NCBI GenBank assembly: GCA_019359315.1
Contig: JAHHHO010000005.1
Coordinates: 62,001 to 126,000 of the forward strand
DNA: 64,000 nucleotides
Reading direction: 5' to 3'
Source: Myxacorys californica WJT36-NPBG1
GTDB taxonomy: Bacteria; Cyanobacteriota; Cyanobacteriia; Leptolyngbyales; Leptolyngbyaceae
Within the stretch, counting starts at the first letter, position 1; each line of letters opens with the position of its first letter. Below are positions 28,812 to 38,427 of this stretch, one piece after another. The translations under genes and the position numbers were made by a program. Below the pieces are notes generated by a model, which saw nothing but the letters and a program-made list of their open reading frames with translations, ran no database searches and was not told the origin of the DNA.

Positions 28812-30308
28812 ATGACCACCCACTTCTCTGATCCAATTGACTCTGCTTCATTCCAGAAAGCTACATGGCTCAAGTTTCTCTTGCTCAGCAGTTGGATCAG
28901 TAGTTGCCTATTTGTATTGCTTCCTAACCGCGCTTGGTCTGCTGCACCCGCGCTGTGTTCCAGTCAGCTTCCTGCCGCGATCGAGGCAATTGCGAACCGA
29001 CCCATGTTTCGGCGATCGCGCTTAGGCGTTTTGGTACAGACGTTAGGAAAGCGAGAAACCCTCTATGCCCGCGATGCAGAGCAGTATTTTGTTCCCGCTT
29101 CTAACGCAAAACTGCTGACGACCGCTGCTGTTCTGAGTAAATTTGGGTCTCAATATCGGATTCGCACTTCCGTTTATGGCGCTCAAACGGCCAACGGGTG
29201 GCAAATTCGATTAGTCGGACAAGGCGATCCCAGTTTGACGGATGCTCAGTTGGTTAGCCTCGCTCAGCAGCTAACGCAGAAAGGCATCCGACGCATCGCG
29301 CAACTTCAGGTCGAAGATATCGATACCGAGCCGCTCAATGACGATTGGGCAGTGGGAGATGTGCGGGAAAGTTATGGTGCACCAGTCAGCCGATTGATTT
29401 TAAATCGCAACTTACTCGCGCTGACGCTTTCTCCTCAAGCCCTTGGACAACCGCTACGCCTCCAGTGGGAAGACTCAGCGCAAGCCGACCAATGGACAAT
29501 TGAAAATACGTCCGTGACAGGGAATGCTCAAGCGTCAGAGTATGTGGTTGTAGAGCGAGATCTCACGCAACCGATTCTGAGAGTGTCTGGGCAACTCCGA
29601 GTCGGGGCGGCTCCATACTCTGATGTCGTCGCAATTGATGATCCCGCCGCCCATTTCTTGAAACACTTCCAGCAGGCTCTTTCTAAGGAAGGTATTGTGG
29701 TGGATCGCGCTCAAGTCAGCCGACTGCCTAATAGGTTCGGCACAGAGATTGCGAGTGTTGATTCGCCTACGATCGCTGAGCTGATCAAATTTACCAATCA
29801 AAATAGCGATAATCTTTACGCCGAGGCGTTACTCAAACTCTTGAGTCAGGGGACGCCTGCTAAACTCAGCCCGTCTATTTTGGCTCAAGGACTACTGACC
29901 CTAACGGATGTCTTAAGTCGCTTAGGAATTAATAGCGAACGGTTTTCTATAGTCGATGGAGCAGGCTTAGCTCGTCAGGATTTGGTCACTCCTTCTGCCC
30001 TTGTCGAAACGCTGCAAACGATGAGTCAACAGCCCGAAGGCTCGCTCTATCGAGCTTCACTGCCGATCGCAGGTCTGAATGGTTCGCTCCGAAATCGATT
30101 TCAGAACACCCCGGCTCAAGGAATCCTGCAAGCGAAAACGGGAACGCTCACCGGAGTGAGTGCCATGTCAGGCTATGTTAGCCCCATTCAGCACCCGCCG
30201 CTTGTGTTCAGCTTCATTCTTAATCAGTCGAAAGACTCAACCTCATTACAACGAGACGCTCTAGATGAGATTGCCCTGCTCTTAGCCCAACTGCGATCGT
30301 GTCCTTAG
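28812..30308 (+). CDS. dacB: D-alanyl-D-alanine carboxypeptidase/endopeptidase (PBP4, peptidase S13)
   Basis: This class C penicillin-binding protein trims or cleaves peptidoglycan cross-links in the periplasm. A signal peptide (FLLLSSWISSCLFVLLPNRAWSA) ends near residue 45. The three active-site boxes are SNAKLL (SxxK), NSDNLYAEALL (SxN) and AKTGTLTG (KTG), in order. Length is 498 residues as expected. It is upstream of infC on the same strand, but 238 bases apart, so co-transcription is not evident. Confidence 0.93.
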   Translation: MTTHFSDPIDSASFQKATWLKFLLLSSWISSCLFVLLPNRAWSAAPALCSSQLPAAIEAIANRPMFRRSRLGVLVQTLGKRETLYARDAEQYFVPASNAKLLTTAAVLSKFGSQYRIRTSVYGAQTANGWQIRLVGQGDPSLTDAQLVSLAQQLTQKGIRRIAQLQVEDIDTEPLNDDWAVGDVRESYGAPVSRLILNRNLLALTLSPQALGQPLRLQWEDSAQADQWTIENTSVTGNAQASEYVVVERDLTQPILRVSGQLRVGAAPYSDVVAIDDPAAHFLKHFQQALSKEGIVVDRAQVSRLPNRFGTEIASVDSPTIAELIKFTNQNSDNLYAEALLKLLSQGTPAKLSPSILAQGLLTLTDVLSRLGINSERFSIVDGAGLARQDLVTPSALVETLQTMSQQPEGSLYRASLPIAGLNGSLRNRFQNTPAQGILQAKTGTLTGVSAMSGYVSPIQHPPLVFSFILNQSKDSTSLQRDALDEIALLLAQLRSCP

Positions 30309-30546
30309 AAACGCACTTAATATCCCACTACATAGAATTTACGTTAAGAACTGAACCTAAATTTGCCTTGACTGAGTAGAATGACGTTATACAGTCTTTG
30401 CGACTTGTTGACAACTGTTTTTATCTAAAACTGTTTGTAATTGATTGCGACTCCATCCATCTAATTAACGTTGGAGGTTAGGCTTTAGCGATTGATTCTC
30501 TAGGCAGCATTCTCGCTGTCTACCCCTTATCCAACCTTACCTACAG

Positions 30547-31086
30547 GTGCCTGTGAACGAAAGAGAAAGAAGACCCAATCGAGATATTCCCATCATTAAC
30601 GATCGCATTCGGTTTCCCAAACTTCGGGTAATTGATGCTGACGGTGCCCAGCTAGGGATCATGACTTCGAGAGAAGCGCAGCAGCTAGCTGACGAAAAAG
30701 AACTAGATCTCGTGCTAGTGAGCGACAAAGCGGATCCACCCGTCTGCAAAATTATCGACTACGGGAAGCACAAATTCGAGCAAGAGAAAAAGGCGAAAGA
30801 AGCCCGCAAGAAGCAACACACCGTTGATGTCAAAGAAGTCAAGATGCGCTACAAGATCGAAGAACACGATTACCATGTGCGAATCACTCAGGCGCAACGC
30901 TTCCTGAAGTCAGGCGATAAAGTAAAAGCTACGATTATGTTCCGTGGACGAGAAATCCAGCACAGCGACCTAGCAGAAACATTGCTGAAGCGCATGGCTC
31001 AAGATTTGCAGGAAATTGCAGAGGTGCAGCAAGCCCCGAAGAAAGAGGGTCGGAACATGATGATGTTGCTTGCGCCTAAGAAGTAA
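30547..31086 (+). CDS. infC: translation initiation factor IF-3
   Basis: IF-3 binds the 30S subunit and checks start-codon and initiator-tRNA selection. The N-domain reads [26 protein letters not shown], and the linker and C-domain run through [19 protein letters not shown] to [10 protein letters not shown]. Length is 179 residues. The start is GTG at 30547 (MPVNERER), matching cyanobacterial orthologues that begin MPV; GTG at 30553 is an alternative. No Shine-Dalgarno sequence is seen just upstream. infC genes often use poor start codons as part of autoregulation, but that is known from E. coli and only inferred here. Confidence 0.95.
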   Translation: MPVNERERRPNRDIPIINDRIRFPKLRVIDADGAQLGIMTSREAQQLADEKELDLVLVSDKADPPVCKIIDYGKHKFEQEKKAKEARKKQHTVDVKEVKMRYKIEEHDYHVRITQAQRFLKSGDKVKATIMFRGREIQHSDLAETLLKRMAQDLQEIAEVQQAPKKEGRNMMMLLAPKK

Positions 31087-31125
31087 GCGGTTTACTGATT
31101 CACCTTATTGGTGAACTGATACTTA

Positions 31126-31162
31126 ACAGAGGATGGCCAAATAATGCCATCCTCTGTTTTTT
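31126..31162 (+). terminator. intrinsic terminator of infC
   Basis: A 12-bp stem ACAGAGGATGGC (31126-31137) pairs with 31146-31157, has an 8-base loop and is followed by a run of six T. It lies 40 bases after the infC stop. Confidence 0.92.
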
Positions 31163-31468
31163 CATGGCATACCGATTTCTAACGCGACCCTGTATAGGGG
31201 CACGGCAGTACCTACAGGAACAATGCTTTTTAGAACAGGGATCAGCGAAACACGGGTAAGTTTCCACAGTGCAAACTCAATCCTCATCAAAAGAATCTGG
31301 ATCAAAAAATGTAATTCGATTTGGGAATGCTAAAGGGAACTCATCTTTATCCACAGTCTGAGTACGATTCACCAGATCACGCTGCACACATCTTTTATCT
31401 TCAGTGATTAGCCCTCTGGTGGATTGGCCCAGTCTGATTTACGCATTCAACCCGGGACAGCACGCTTC
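31163..31468. other. spacer between infC terminator and the MFS-HEAT gene
   Basis: About 300 bases with no supported gene. A single DnaA-box-like TTATCCACA is at 31347-31355 but is isolated, so it does not indicate an origin. No repeat or RNA recognised. Confidence 0.4.
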
Positions 31469-34400
31469 ATGGTATTGACAAATCAATTCCGCAAGAAAGA
31501 GGGGTTCGGAGACAAGCTCCTACGCTGGATTAACCTCCGTGAAGGGGAAGGCAAGCGAACGGCGTCAATGTTTGCGTTTTACACCACAACCTCGTGGGGT
31601 TTAATTTGGCTTGAGGCGTGTGCCCTCGATCTTTTTCTGTCTCAATATGGCGCAGCGACACTGCCGCTCATTTATATTCTGAGTTCTGGCATCCGAATCG
31701 GATTAGGGCTACTTTACTCGTGGATGCAGCGATTTCTGCCTCTACGTTGGGTGATCATCCTCATTGCGATCGTTATTGCTCTGCCGCTTCCTGCCTTTTG
31801 GATTGGGTTGGGATATCCCGCAGGAGTTGAAGTTGCAGGATTTGTCGTTCTCAAAACTACAATTTTGTTGATGCAACTTTGGCTAGAAGCCAGCCATGCT
31901 TTAAATGATCTCAATGCATCAATTACCGCCAATCAACTATTTAACGTCCGAGAAGTTAAACGCACCTACCCCCTCATCAGTAGCGGAATTCTATTTGCAG
32001 ATGTGGTTGGCGGGTTCTCGCTGCCGCTTCTGTTAGCTGTTTTACCCCGCGATCGCGGCTTACCAACCGTCATTATGGTCTCATTCGCCATGATGATGGT
32101 CGGTGCAATCGTTTTGGTTTACCTGAGCCAATCTTACCGACAGTCGTTTCCAGACGCGCGGCGGCGACACGATGACGCTGTTAGTGAATCGTCAACTCGT
32201 CGGATGCGGGGAGAGATGCGGCACTATGCTATGCTGCTACTCGTTTTCTTTGCCTTGGCGCAGGTGCTGCTCTTGCTGGTTGAGTTCCAATTTTTGAGTC
32301 AACTTGGAGAACAATCAGGGGCGACAGGCAATCGTTTTCTTCATGGAGAAGTGGCTGGCTTTTTGGGGTTATTTAATGGATCACTTGGCATTTGTGAGCT
32401 GGCGATGCAGTGGCTCTTTGCCAGCCGCCTGATCGGTCGGATCGGGGTCTTTGCCGCGGTGATGCTACTGCCTGGACTGACGATTTTGTTTAGCAGTGCC
32501 TCTTTCACGGGGTTAGTGCCCATCTTTTTCATCGTGGTCGGTCTGCGATTTCTCTATGAGCTACTGCACTACACCATTTTTGCTGGCACAGGTCCATTTC
32601 TGTTTCATGCCATTCCAGACCAGTATCGCGATCGCATTCAATCTCAAGTCCGGGGGATTGCAGAACCCGTTGCAACTGCTATCACCGGGTTCGTGTTGTT
32701 AGGAATTGGCAGTTTTGGATTGCAGCAGGCAGGTGCCACTGGGCAAAATCTGGTGTTTGGCATGATGATTTTGCTTGCGGGGGGATGGCTTGTCGCGATC
32801 GCAATCCTGCGGTCAAAATACGTTGGGTTGCTGGTTCTCAGCGCTGGGCGAGGGCAGTTAAGCGGCTCCGAAGTCGATTTGCGGGCACTAAAACAAGCGG
32901 TGATCGAAACGCTAGAAAAACCGGGGGCAGAGGCAGACAAGCGATCGTGTGTCGAGTTGCTCAACCAAATTGATCCCAAAACCATCGGCGATGTTCTCGC
33001 CCCGCTTTTGAGCAAGCTATCGCCTCTCCTACAACACAAAAGCTTAGAGGTGATGCTCAGCTATCCAAACGCCGTTCACTTGCCTACCGTTCGGAATCTA
33101 TTGGCAGAAAATCCGGCTCCCGAAGTGACTGCGATCGCGTTGCGCTATCTCATGCTGACCGATGAATCTCCCAACATCAAACAGCTTGAACCTTCGTTGC
33201 ATCCAGATATTCATCCTGTCGTGCGCGGAACTGCCGCATCGCTCATTCTGCGTTGCGGCAATCCTAAGCAAAAAGCGCAAGCAACCAACACCTTACGGCT
33301 GATGTTGACTAGTCAGAATAAGCAAGAACGAATCATGGGCTGTCGGGCATTGGGAGAAGCAGTCTATCTGCAAGCCTTGCGGGTCTATGTGCCAAATTTG
33401 TTAGAAGATCGATCCATCCAAGTGCGACGGGCAGTGCTTGAAGCGATCGGAGCAACGCGCTCAGAAGAGTATTATCCCTACTTACTGAAAGGAATTCATC
33501 TTAAATCGACTCGTGAAGCGGCAATTAAAGCCTTAGTCAAGCTAGAAAACGACGCCTTACCCATGCTGGTGCGATTGGCAGAGAATGTTCATCAGTCTGA
33601 CCTTGTGCGGAGTGAGGCTTGGGGTGCGATCGGAGAAATTGGCACAACCGAAGCAATTAACATTCTGATTGCTCACCTCACTACATCTTGGGGAAATAGC
33701 CGTCGCAGCTTACTCAAAATTCTGCTCAAAATTCCTCAAGAGCGGGGTATTGAACGGGTGTTAGATCAGCTTGGACGAAGAGGAATTGAAGCGCTGATCG
33801 ATCAAGAAATGATGTTTATTGGGCAAGTGTACGGCGCGTTGGCCGATTTAATTCCTGAACGGTTGCGCGGGCAAGAAGCCGACATGCTTAGGAATGCGCT
33901 TCAAGATTCACCCACTGATGGAATTGAGCGGTTGTTTTTGCTGATGAAATTTCTCTATCCTATCAGTGCCATTCAGGTCGCTTCTTTCAATTTGCAGTCT
34001 GGGTCGCGAATTCACATGGCACAAGGGCTAGAAATTCTAGATAACACGTTGGATATTGTCAATAAACCTGCTGTTCTGGTGCTGCTCGATCGCAACCTAC
34101 TAATTGACAAGCTGCAAAGTTTATCTCAGTTAGTGTCCTACGTGCCGATGCGTCCCCACGATCGCGTGAAACATTTGCTGAATCTGCGCCACTTTGTTTC
34201 AGATTGGACGTTGGCATGTTGTTTTCATCTGGCTCAACGGGAACGTTGGACTTTGACGAGTGATCAAATTTTGTCAAGTCTCGATCATCCGACTGGATTT
34301 GTGCGCGAAGCCGTGCTGAGCTACTTACGTCTTGCGTCTCCACAAGCGCTCGCTCGTATTTTGCCGAATTTACAGAGCGATCCGAACCCAATTGTTGCCA

Positions 34401-34510
34401 GTGAAGTGAAGAGATTGATGAAGGAGTTAGGAAGCGAGGCCCAAAGGGGCGCTCTCCACTCTCATGCCCATGAAAATTTGTCGAACCCTGCCGAGCCACA
34501 ACCCCTGTAG
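31469..34510 (+). CDS. MFS/ADP-ATP-translocase-like membrane protein fused to HEAT repeats
   Basis: The product has about 1013 residues. The first 430 are about 12 hydrophobic segments in an MFS-like or Npt1/Npt2 nucleotide-transporter-like arrangement (LRWINLREGEGKRTASMFAFYTTTSWGLIWLE; SGIRIGLGLLYSWMQR). From about 465 to 985, helical repeats of about 35-40 residues resemble HEAT repeats (EDRSIQVRRAVLEAIGATR; SLDHPTGFVREAVLSYLR). A TTG at 31424 would add 15 residues, but its only purine-rich box touches the codon. A cNMP-binding protein gene follows 70 bases downstream. Transported substrate unknown. Confidence 0.75.
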   Translation: MVLTNQFRKKEGFGDKLLRWINLREGEGKRTASMFAFYTTTSWGLIWLEACALDLFLSQYGAATLPLIYILSSGIRIGLGLLYSWMQRFLPLRWVIILIAIVIALPLPAFWIGLGYPAGVEVAGFVVLKTTILLMQLWLEASHALNDLNASITANQLFNVREVKRTYPLISSGILFADVVGGFSLPLLLAVLPRDRGLPTVIMVSFAMMMVGAIVLVYLSQSYRQSFPDARRRHDDAVSESSTRRMRGEMRHYAMLLLVFFALAQVLLLLVEFQFLSQLGEQSGATGNRFLHGEVAGFLGLFNGSLGICELAMQWLFASRLIGRIGVFAAVMLLPGLTILFSSASFTGLVPIFFIVVGLRFLYELLHYTIFAGTGPFLFHAIPDQYRDRIQSQVRGIAEPVATAITGFVLLGIGSFGLQQAGATGQNLVFGMMILLAGGWLVAIAILRSKYVGLLVLSAGRGQLSGSEVDLRALKQAVIETLEKPGAEADKRSCVELLNQIDPKTIGDVLAPLLSKLSPLLQHKSLEVMLSYPNAVHLPTVRNLLAENPAPEVTAIALRYLMLTDESPNIKQLEPSLHPDIHPVVRGTAASLILRCGNPKQKAQATNTLRLMLTSQNKQERIMGCRALGEAVYLQALRVYVPNLLEDRSIQVRRAVLEAIGATRSEEYYPYLLKGIHLKSTREAAIKALVKLENDALPMLVRLAENVHQSDLVRSEAWGAIGEIGTTEAINILIAHLTTSWGNSRRSLLKILLKIPQERGIERVLDQLGRRGIEALIDQEMMFIGQVYGALADLIPERLRGQEADMLRNALQDSPTDGIERLFLLMKFLYPISAIQVASFNLQSGSRIHMAQGLEILDNTLDIVNKPAVLVLLDRNLLIDKLQSLSQLVSYVPMRPHDRVKHLLNLRHFVSDWTLACCFHLAQRERWTLTSDQILSSLDHPTGFVREAVLSYLRLASPQALARILPNLQSDPNPIVASEVKRLMKELGSEAQRGALHSHAHENLSNPAEPQPL

Positions 34511-34579
34511 CATTTGACACAAGACTTCGTAAAATTTGGATACGTGAGATTTGAATAATAGTGCCTACCCCGCCCGACC

Positions 34580-35098
34580 ATGCTAAACAGTTTTGACCGC
34601 CTGCTCCTAATCCGACAAGTCCCGATTTTCCAAGAGCTTCGGGATGATTTTCTGGTGCGGTTGGCATCGATTATGGAAGAACAGTCATTTGGGGCACGGA
34701 AGCCAATTTTTACTCAGGGAGATGAGGGGCGATCGCTGTATGTGATTGTGTCAGGCCGCGTCCGCGTGCATATTGGCAAACAGGAACTTGCCCAAATGGA
34801 CAAAGGCGGATTTTTTGGCGAAATGTCTCTGTTTGATGCCGAAAAGCGATCAGCATCGGTTACCACTCTTTCGGTTTGTGACTGTTTGGTTTTAACGCAG
34901 CAGCAACTCTACGAAGCGATCGACGAAACGCCGGGAATCGCGCTCAACATTATTCGGATTCTCTCGCGGCGCATTCGAGAACTAAATGTGAGAATCAAAG
35001 ACCAAGACGCTGAGCTGATGTCCTTTAAAGGGCCGCCAGAACTGGAAATAGAACCATCGCGATCGCTTCGGGTTGTGCCCAATGTTCGGCCTAATTAA
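34580..35098 (+). CDS. cyclic nucleotide-binding domain protein
   Basis: This 172-residue protein is mostly one cNMP-binding domain (FQELRDDFLVRLASIMEEQSFGARKPIFTQGDEG ... VIVSGRVRVHIG). The phosphate-binding cassette region reads GFFGEMSLFDAEKRSASVTTL; FGE and RSA are the key residues that contact ribose and phosphate. A long C-terminal helix follows and there is no HTH, so this is not a Crp-type regulator. It lies 70 bases after the MFS-HEAT gene and is probably its regulatory partner. Fusions of such modules exist in related nucleotide-transporter-like proteins, from memory. Confidence 0.88.
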   Translation: MLNSFDRLLLIRQVPIFQELRDDFLVRLASIMEEQSFGARKPIFTQGDEGRSLYVIVSGRVRVHIGKQELAQMDKGGFFGEMSLFDAEKRSASVTTLSVCDCLVLTQQQLYEAIDETPGIALNIIRILSRRIRELNVRIKDQDAELMSFKGPPELEIEPSRSLRVVPNVRPN

Positions 35099-35215
35099 TA
35101 GGTAGGCATTGGCAGTGGATGTGGAAGTAGATTTATATAGATGAAGGGTCAACAGATTTGTTTATCCACTACAGCCGTTACTCCATCCACTGCTAACGAG
35201 AGACCTCTGCAAATC

Positions 35216-36031
35216 CTACGATCGGGGGTTATCTACGCCCTCTGCCTTAGAACTACTGCTGAGCGATTCCTTCGCAATCTGCAAAACTTCTGATTTCACC
35301 TGCTCGTAGTGACTCGCCGCGCACCAAGGACGAAGGTACAACGTTGTTGTCGTTGCCGAAATCGTATCGACATGACATGTCGTTTTTGGCTCTTGCAAAA
35401 TTAGGGGATGATCTTGCAGCAAGGAAAGCAGTTGGGTAATGGTAGAGTCGATGACGCGATCGCCAATATCAACCGTCAAATCGACGCGCCGAGTGCCCAT
35501 CACTGTATTGTTTTTCAGCGTGCCGCTAAAGAGATTGCTGTTGGGAACCGTAATTCGCACGTGATCGGCGGTGAGAATAGTGGTCGAAAATAAGCCGATG
35601 TTATCGACCAATCCTGCCACGCCTGCTCCTTCGATCGCATCTCCCACTTCAAAGGGGCGAAAACTAACCAGCAAGATTCCCGCCGCAAAGTGAGACAGAC
35701 TATTTTGCAGAGCCAGCCCGATCGCGAGACCCGCTGCACCCACCACGGCGACCACAGTTGTCGTTTGAATTCCAACGGTATTGAGGGCAGCGACAACGCC
35801 AATCATCCACACCAAAATTCCTGACATCTGTGCCAAGAATTTCTGTAAGGTGGGTTCTGCGTATTTGAGCAGACGAAAGGTAAGGTGTCTCGCTGTTATT
35901 GCTCCCCACCGCGTCAGGAGCAGGATTGCGATCGCTTTAAAGCACTGAAATGCCAAGTTTGACAACTGATTCTCAAACACGGGTTGAGGAAAATTCAGCG
36001 AAAACCCTAAAATTCCTTCAGTCTCAGCCAT
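35216..36031 (-). CDS. MscS-family mechanosensitive ion channel
   Basis: This inner-membrane channel of 271 residues opens under membrane tension. Three hydrophobic helices precede the beta domain. The pore helix region is VVGAAGLAIGLALQNSLSHFAAGILLVSFRPFEVGD, with the Gly/Ala pattern typical of MscS TM3. VPNSNLFSGTLKN follows in the beta domain. The ATG at 36031 has AAGGAGG close upstream; longer in-frame starts at 36058 and 36085 lack this. The gene lies 94 bases after alr on the same strand and may be co-transcribed. Confidence 0.9.
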   Translation of the reverse strand: MAETEGILGFSLNFPQPVFENQLSNLAFQCFKAIAILLLTRWGAITARHLTFRLLKYAEPTLQKFLAQMSGILVWMIGVVAALNTVGIQTTTVVAVVGAAGLAIGLALQNSLSHFAAGILLVSFRPFEVGDAIEGAGVAGLVDNIGLFSTTILTADHVRITVPNSNLFSGTLKNNTVMGTRRVDLTVDIGDRVIDSTITQLLSLLQDHPLILQEPKTTCHVDTISATTTTLYLRPWCAASHYEQVKSEVLQIAKESLSSSSKAEGVDNPRS

Positions 36032-36124
36032 AGGCGTATCCTCCTTAACTCTGCTCATTGGGGTTCTACATTGGCAGTCTGCCAACTTCCATAAACCCTT
36101 CTAAGGAGGATCAGTTTAAACGGT

Positions 36125-37351
36125 TTAGGCTCTAGATTGACGATGAACTTCAGAAATGGGAGGTTTAGCTCGGTAAGGCTTGCCAACCGAAACACGGGGC
36201 AATCGATGCTTAAAACTACACAAAATTTCCCAAGAAATGGTGCCCAGCAACTTGGCCCAATCGTCCGCCAAGATTTGCTCATTGCCGTCTTGTCCGATCA
36301 GCGTGACGACTTCCCCTTCTTGCAGTGCTGGAATCTTGCTCACATCTAGCATGATCTGATCCATCGTGATGGCTCCAATTTGAGGAACCCGCTGTCCCCG
36401 AACGAGAACCGTCATTTTATTCGATAGATTGCGAGGAACGCCGTCTGCATAGCCAATTCCAACGACGGCAATTTGAGTCTCGCGATCGCAAATAAATTTG
36501 TACCCATAACTCACTCCAGTTCCTGGTTGCAGCGTTTTTACCTGAGTCACCCGCGCTTTGACTTGCAGCACAGGTTTGAGATTGACGCGATCGTTCAGGT
36601 GGTCGGCTGGATAGAGTCCATAAATAATCAGTCCTGTCCGTACAAGATCGTAGTGAAGGCTAGAGTCAGTCAGTGTCGCTGCCGAATTGGCTAAATGAAA
36701 ATGCGGCAGTGGATGGGCAGGGGCCGTGCTATTGGGATTAAACCCACAGGCATGGAGAGCAGACTCATAGTGCTGTTGCTGCTGACGCAAAACCGTTGGA
36801 TCAGGATCGTCGGCAGTGGCTAAGTGAGAATAAACGCTAGCGATCGCTAAGTTTGGTAATCGCTGCACCAACTGCACAAACTCTGTTGCCTGCTGCCAGG
36901 ATGTGCCCAAACGGGACATGCCCGTGTCCAATTTGATATGAACAGGTAAGGAAGCGCGACTGCCCACGGCTTCCGAAAAGACAAGCGCTTGTTTAGGCGT
37001 GCAGAGCGTTGGCTGGAGTTGCCACTGCGCGATCGCGCGAATTTGCTCCGCCGTATGAGTCGCTCCCAGCACCAAAATCGGCGCTTCGATTCCTGCCTCT
37101 CGTAGCTCGATTCCCTCTGGAATAGTGGCGACACCTAGCCACGTTGCGCCTGCTTGCAGAACCGTCTGGGCAACGGTAATGGCTCCGTGTCCATATGCAT
37201 CAGCTTTCACAACCGCCATTAAGGCAGTTTGCGGCGACAACAAGCTTAGAATCTGCTGCACATTATAGGAGAGGGCCGCTAAATCAACCTCTACCCACGC
37301 CCGTTCTCGCTGCATCAGAGCAACACTCGGACTTTGCTCCCAACTCAACAT
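36125..37351 (-). CDS. alr: alanine racemase
   Basis: This PLP enzyme interconverts L- and D-alanine for peptidoglycan. Lys49 in AVVKADAYGHG forms the internal aldimine. Further motifs are HIKLDTGMSRLG, YSHLATAD, and SYGYKF in the C-terminal domain with MDQIMLDVS. Length is 408 residues, slightly longer than usual because of an N-terminal lead before WVEVDLAALSYN. ATG 37351 has AAGGAG 8 bases upstream, so a GTG just before it is less likely. The N-domain is a TIM barrel by family. Divergent from the HNH endonuclease gene. Confidence 0.95.
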   Translation of the reverse strand: MLSWEQSPSVALMQRERAWVEVDLAALSYNVQQILSLLSPQTALMAVVKADAYGHGAITVAQTVLQAGATWLGVATIPEGIELREAGIEAPILVLGATHTAEQIRAIAQWQLQPTLCTPKQALVFSEAVGSRASLPVHIKLDTGMSRLGTSWQQATEFVQLVQRLPNLAIASVYSHLATADDPDPTVLRQQQQHYESALHACGFNPNSTAPAHPLPHFHLANSAATLTDSSLHYDLVRTGLIIYGLYPADHLNDRVNLKPVLQVKARVTQVKTLQPGTGVSYGYKFICDRETQIAVVGIGYADGVPRNLSNKMTVLVRGQRVPQIGAITMDQIMLDVSKIPALQEGEVVTLIGQDGNEQILADDWAKLLGTISWEILCSFKHRLPRVSVGKPYRAKPPISEVHRQSRA

Positions 37352-37354
37352 CAC

Positions 37355-37691
37355 ACCTACTCCTTCTCACACCCAATATCTGCGATTGGCAAAGCCAAAC
37401 TCCAAAGGATCGCACCCTAGCACCTAAAACTCTTCATTCGGACTTCTTAAACTTTTGTAAGAATAGTGTTTGAACTTGAAGTCTGGTGAACCTGAATTGC
37501 TCTTTACTTTATATTGTTTTACTCAAAAACAATATGGTTGCTCAATAAAGGCGCTGTCTCGATCGAGAAGTCGTGTGTCAGAAAAATTCTGGTTCAGCAT
37601 TTGCTCAGTGCTGTCGTTGCGCCCCAACTCTGCATTTCGAGGAATGTGTTAGCATCAGTACTAGTCAGATTGTCTTAAACAAATTCCTGGA
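37355..37691. other. alr/HNH divergent spacer with a partial repeat
   Basis: The 337-base spacer has no supported gene. At about 37393-37411 the string GCCAAACTCCAAAGGATCG matches 17 of 19 bases with part of the dispersed repeat at 49019 and 50538, so it may be a fragment of that family. Confidence 0.35.
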
Positions 37692-38204
37692 ATGGGCAAG
37701 GTTCTGGTGCTTAACGCTTCCTTTGAACCGCTTAACATCACAAGCTGGCGGCGAGCCGTGGTGTTGCTAATCAAAGGAAAGGCAGAGCAAGTCGAACACA
37801 ACGGCAAGTACATTTATTCGGGATTTCCCTTACCCACGGTTATCCGATTGCGTCACTACGTTCGTGTGCCGTACAAAGAAATCTCTCTAACGCGCAAAAA
37901 CATCCTGCATCGCGACGAGCAGATGTGCCAATACTGTAGCTATCGAGGAGACGATCTAACCCTCGATCATGTGATCCCGCGATCGCGGGGCGGAGAAGAT
38001 TCTTGGGAAAACATGGTAACGGCTTGCGTTCGTTGCAATGTTAAAAAAGGCAACCGGACGCCCAAAGAAGCCAATATGCCATTGCTGACGACGCCTCATC
38101 GTCCTCACAGCAGCCTCTATTTTGAGGTGACGAAACATGTCAAAAATGGAGTAAATCAAGAATGGCGTAAATATGTAATCGGAGATTTGGAGATCGAAGG
38201 ATAG
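37692..38204 (+). CDS. HNH endonuclease
   Basis: The 170-residue protein carries a single HNH nuclease domain. MCQYCSYRGDDLTLDHVIPRSRGGEDSWENMVTACVRCN supplies two CxxC zinc pairs and the HNH histidine-asparagine core (DHVIP, SWEN, CVRCN). The N-terminal half (GKVLVLNASFEPLNITSWRRAVVLL) is a conserved lead in cyanobacterial members. It is probably a chromosomal housekeeping nuclease rather than a mobile-intron enzyme, since no intron or phage gene is nearby. Specific target unknown. Confidence 0.88.
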   Translation: MGKVLVLNASFEPLNITSWRRAVVLLIKGKAEQVEHNGKYIYSGFPLPTVIRLRHYVRVPYKEISLTRKNILHRDEQMCQYCSYRGDDLTLDHVIPRSRGGEDSWENMVTACVRCNVKKGNRTPKEANMPLLTTPHRPHSSLYFEVTKHVKNGVNQEWRKYVIGDLEIEG

Positions 38205-38427
38205 TCTCTCGGCCTAGAGCAGCTTCTATCGATTAGATTTTAATTTCTCCATCTCAAGACATTTTCTCTCCATCTCAAGACATAAAGCCTTCATAAAGCT
38301 AACGCTTTTGAAGCTTTTTTGCGAAGATCAGGAAGTACCAACTGAAGCAAGGTTTCCAGATTTAGAGGAACCCCGCAGCAATGCCGCTAATTATAGGTAC
38401 TGTCTTGGTTCTCTCGTCTGTCTCTAT

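Noticed and set aside
31347-31355. DnaA box-like TTATCCACA
   Set aside because: Isolated copy with no cluster, no AT-rich unwinding element and no dnaA/dnaN nearby, so not an origin.
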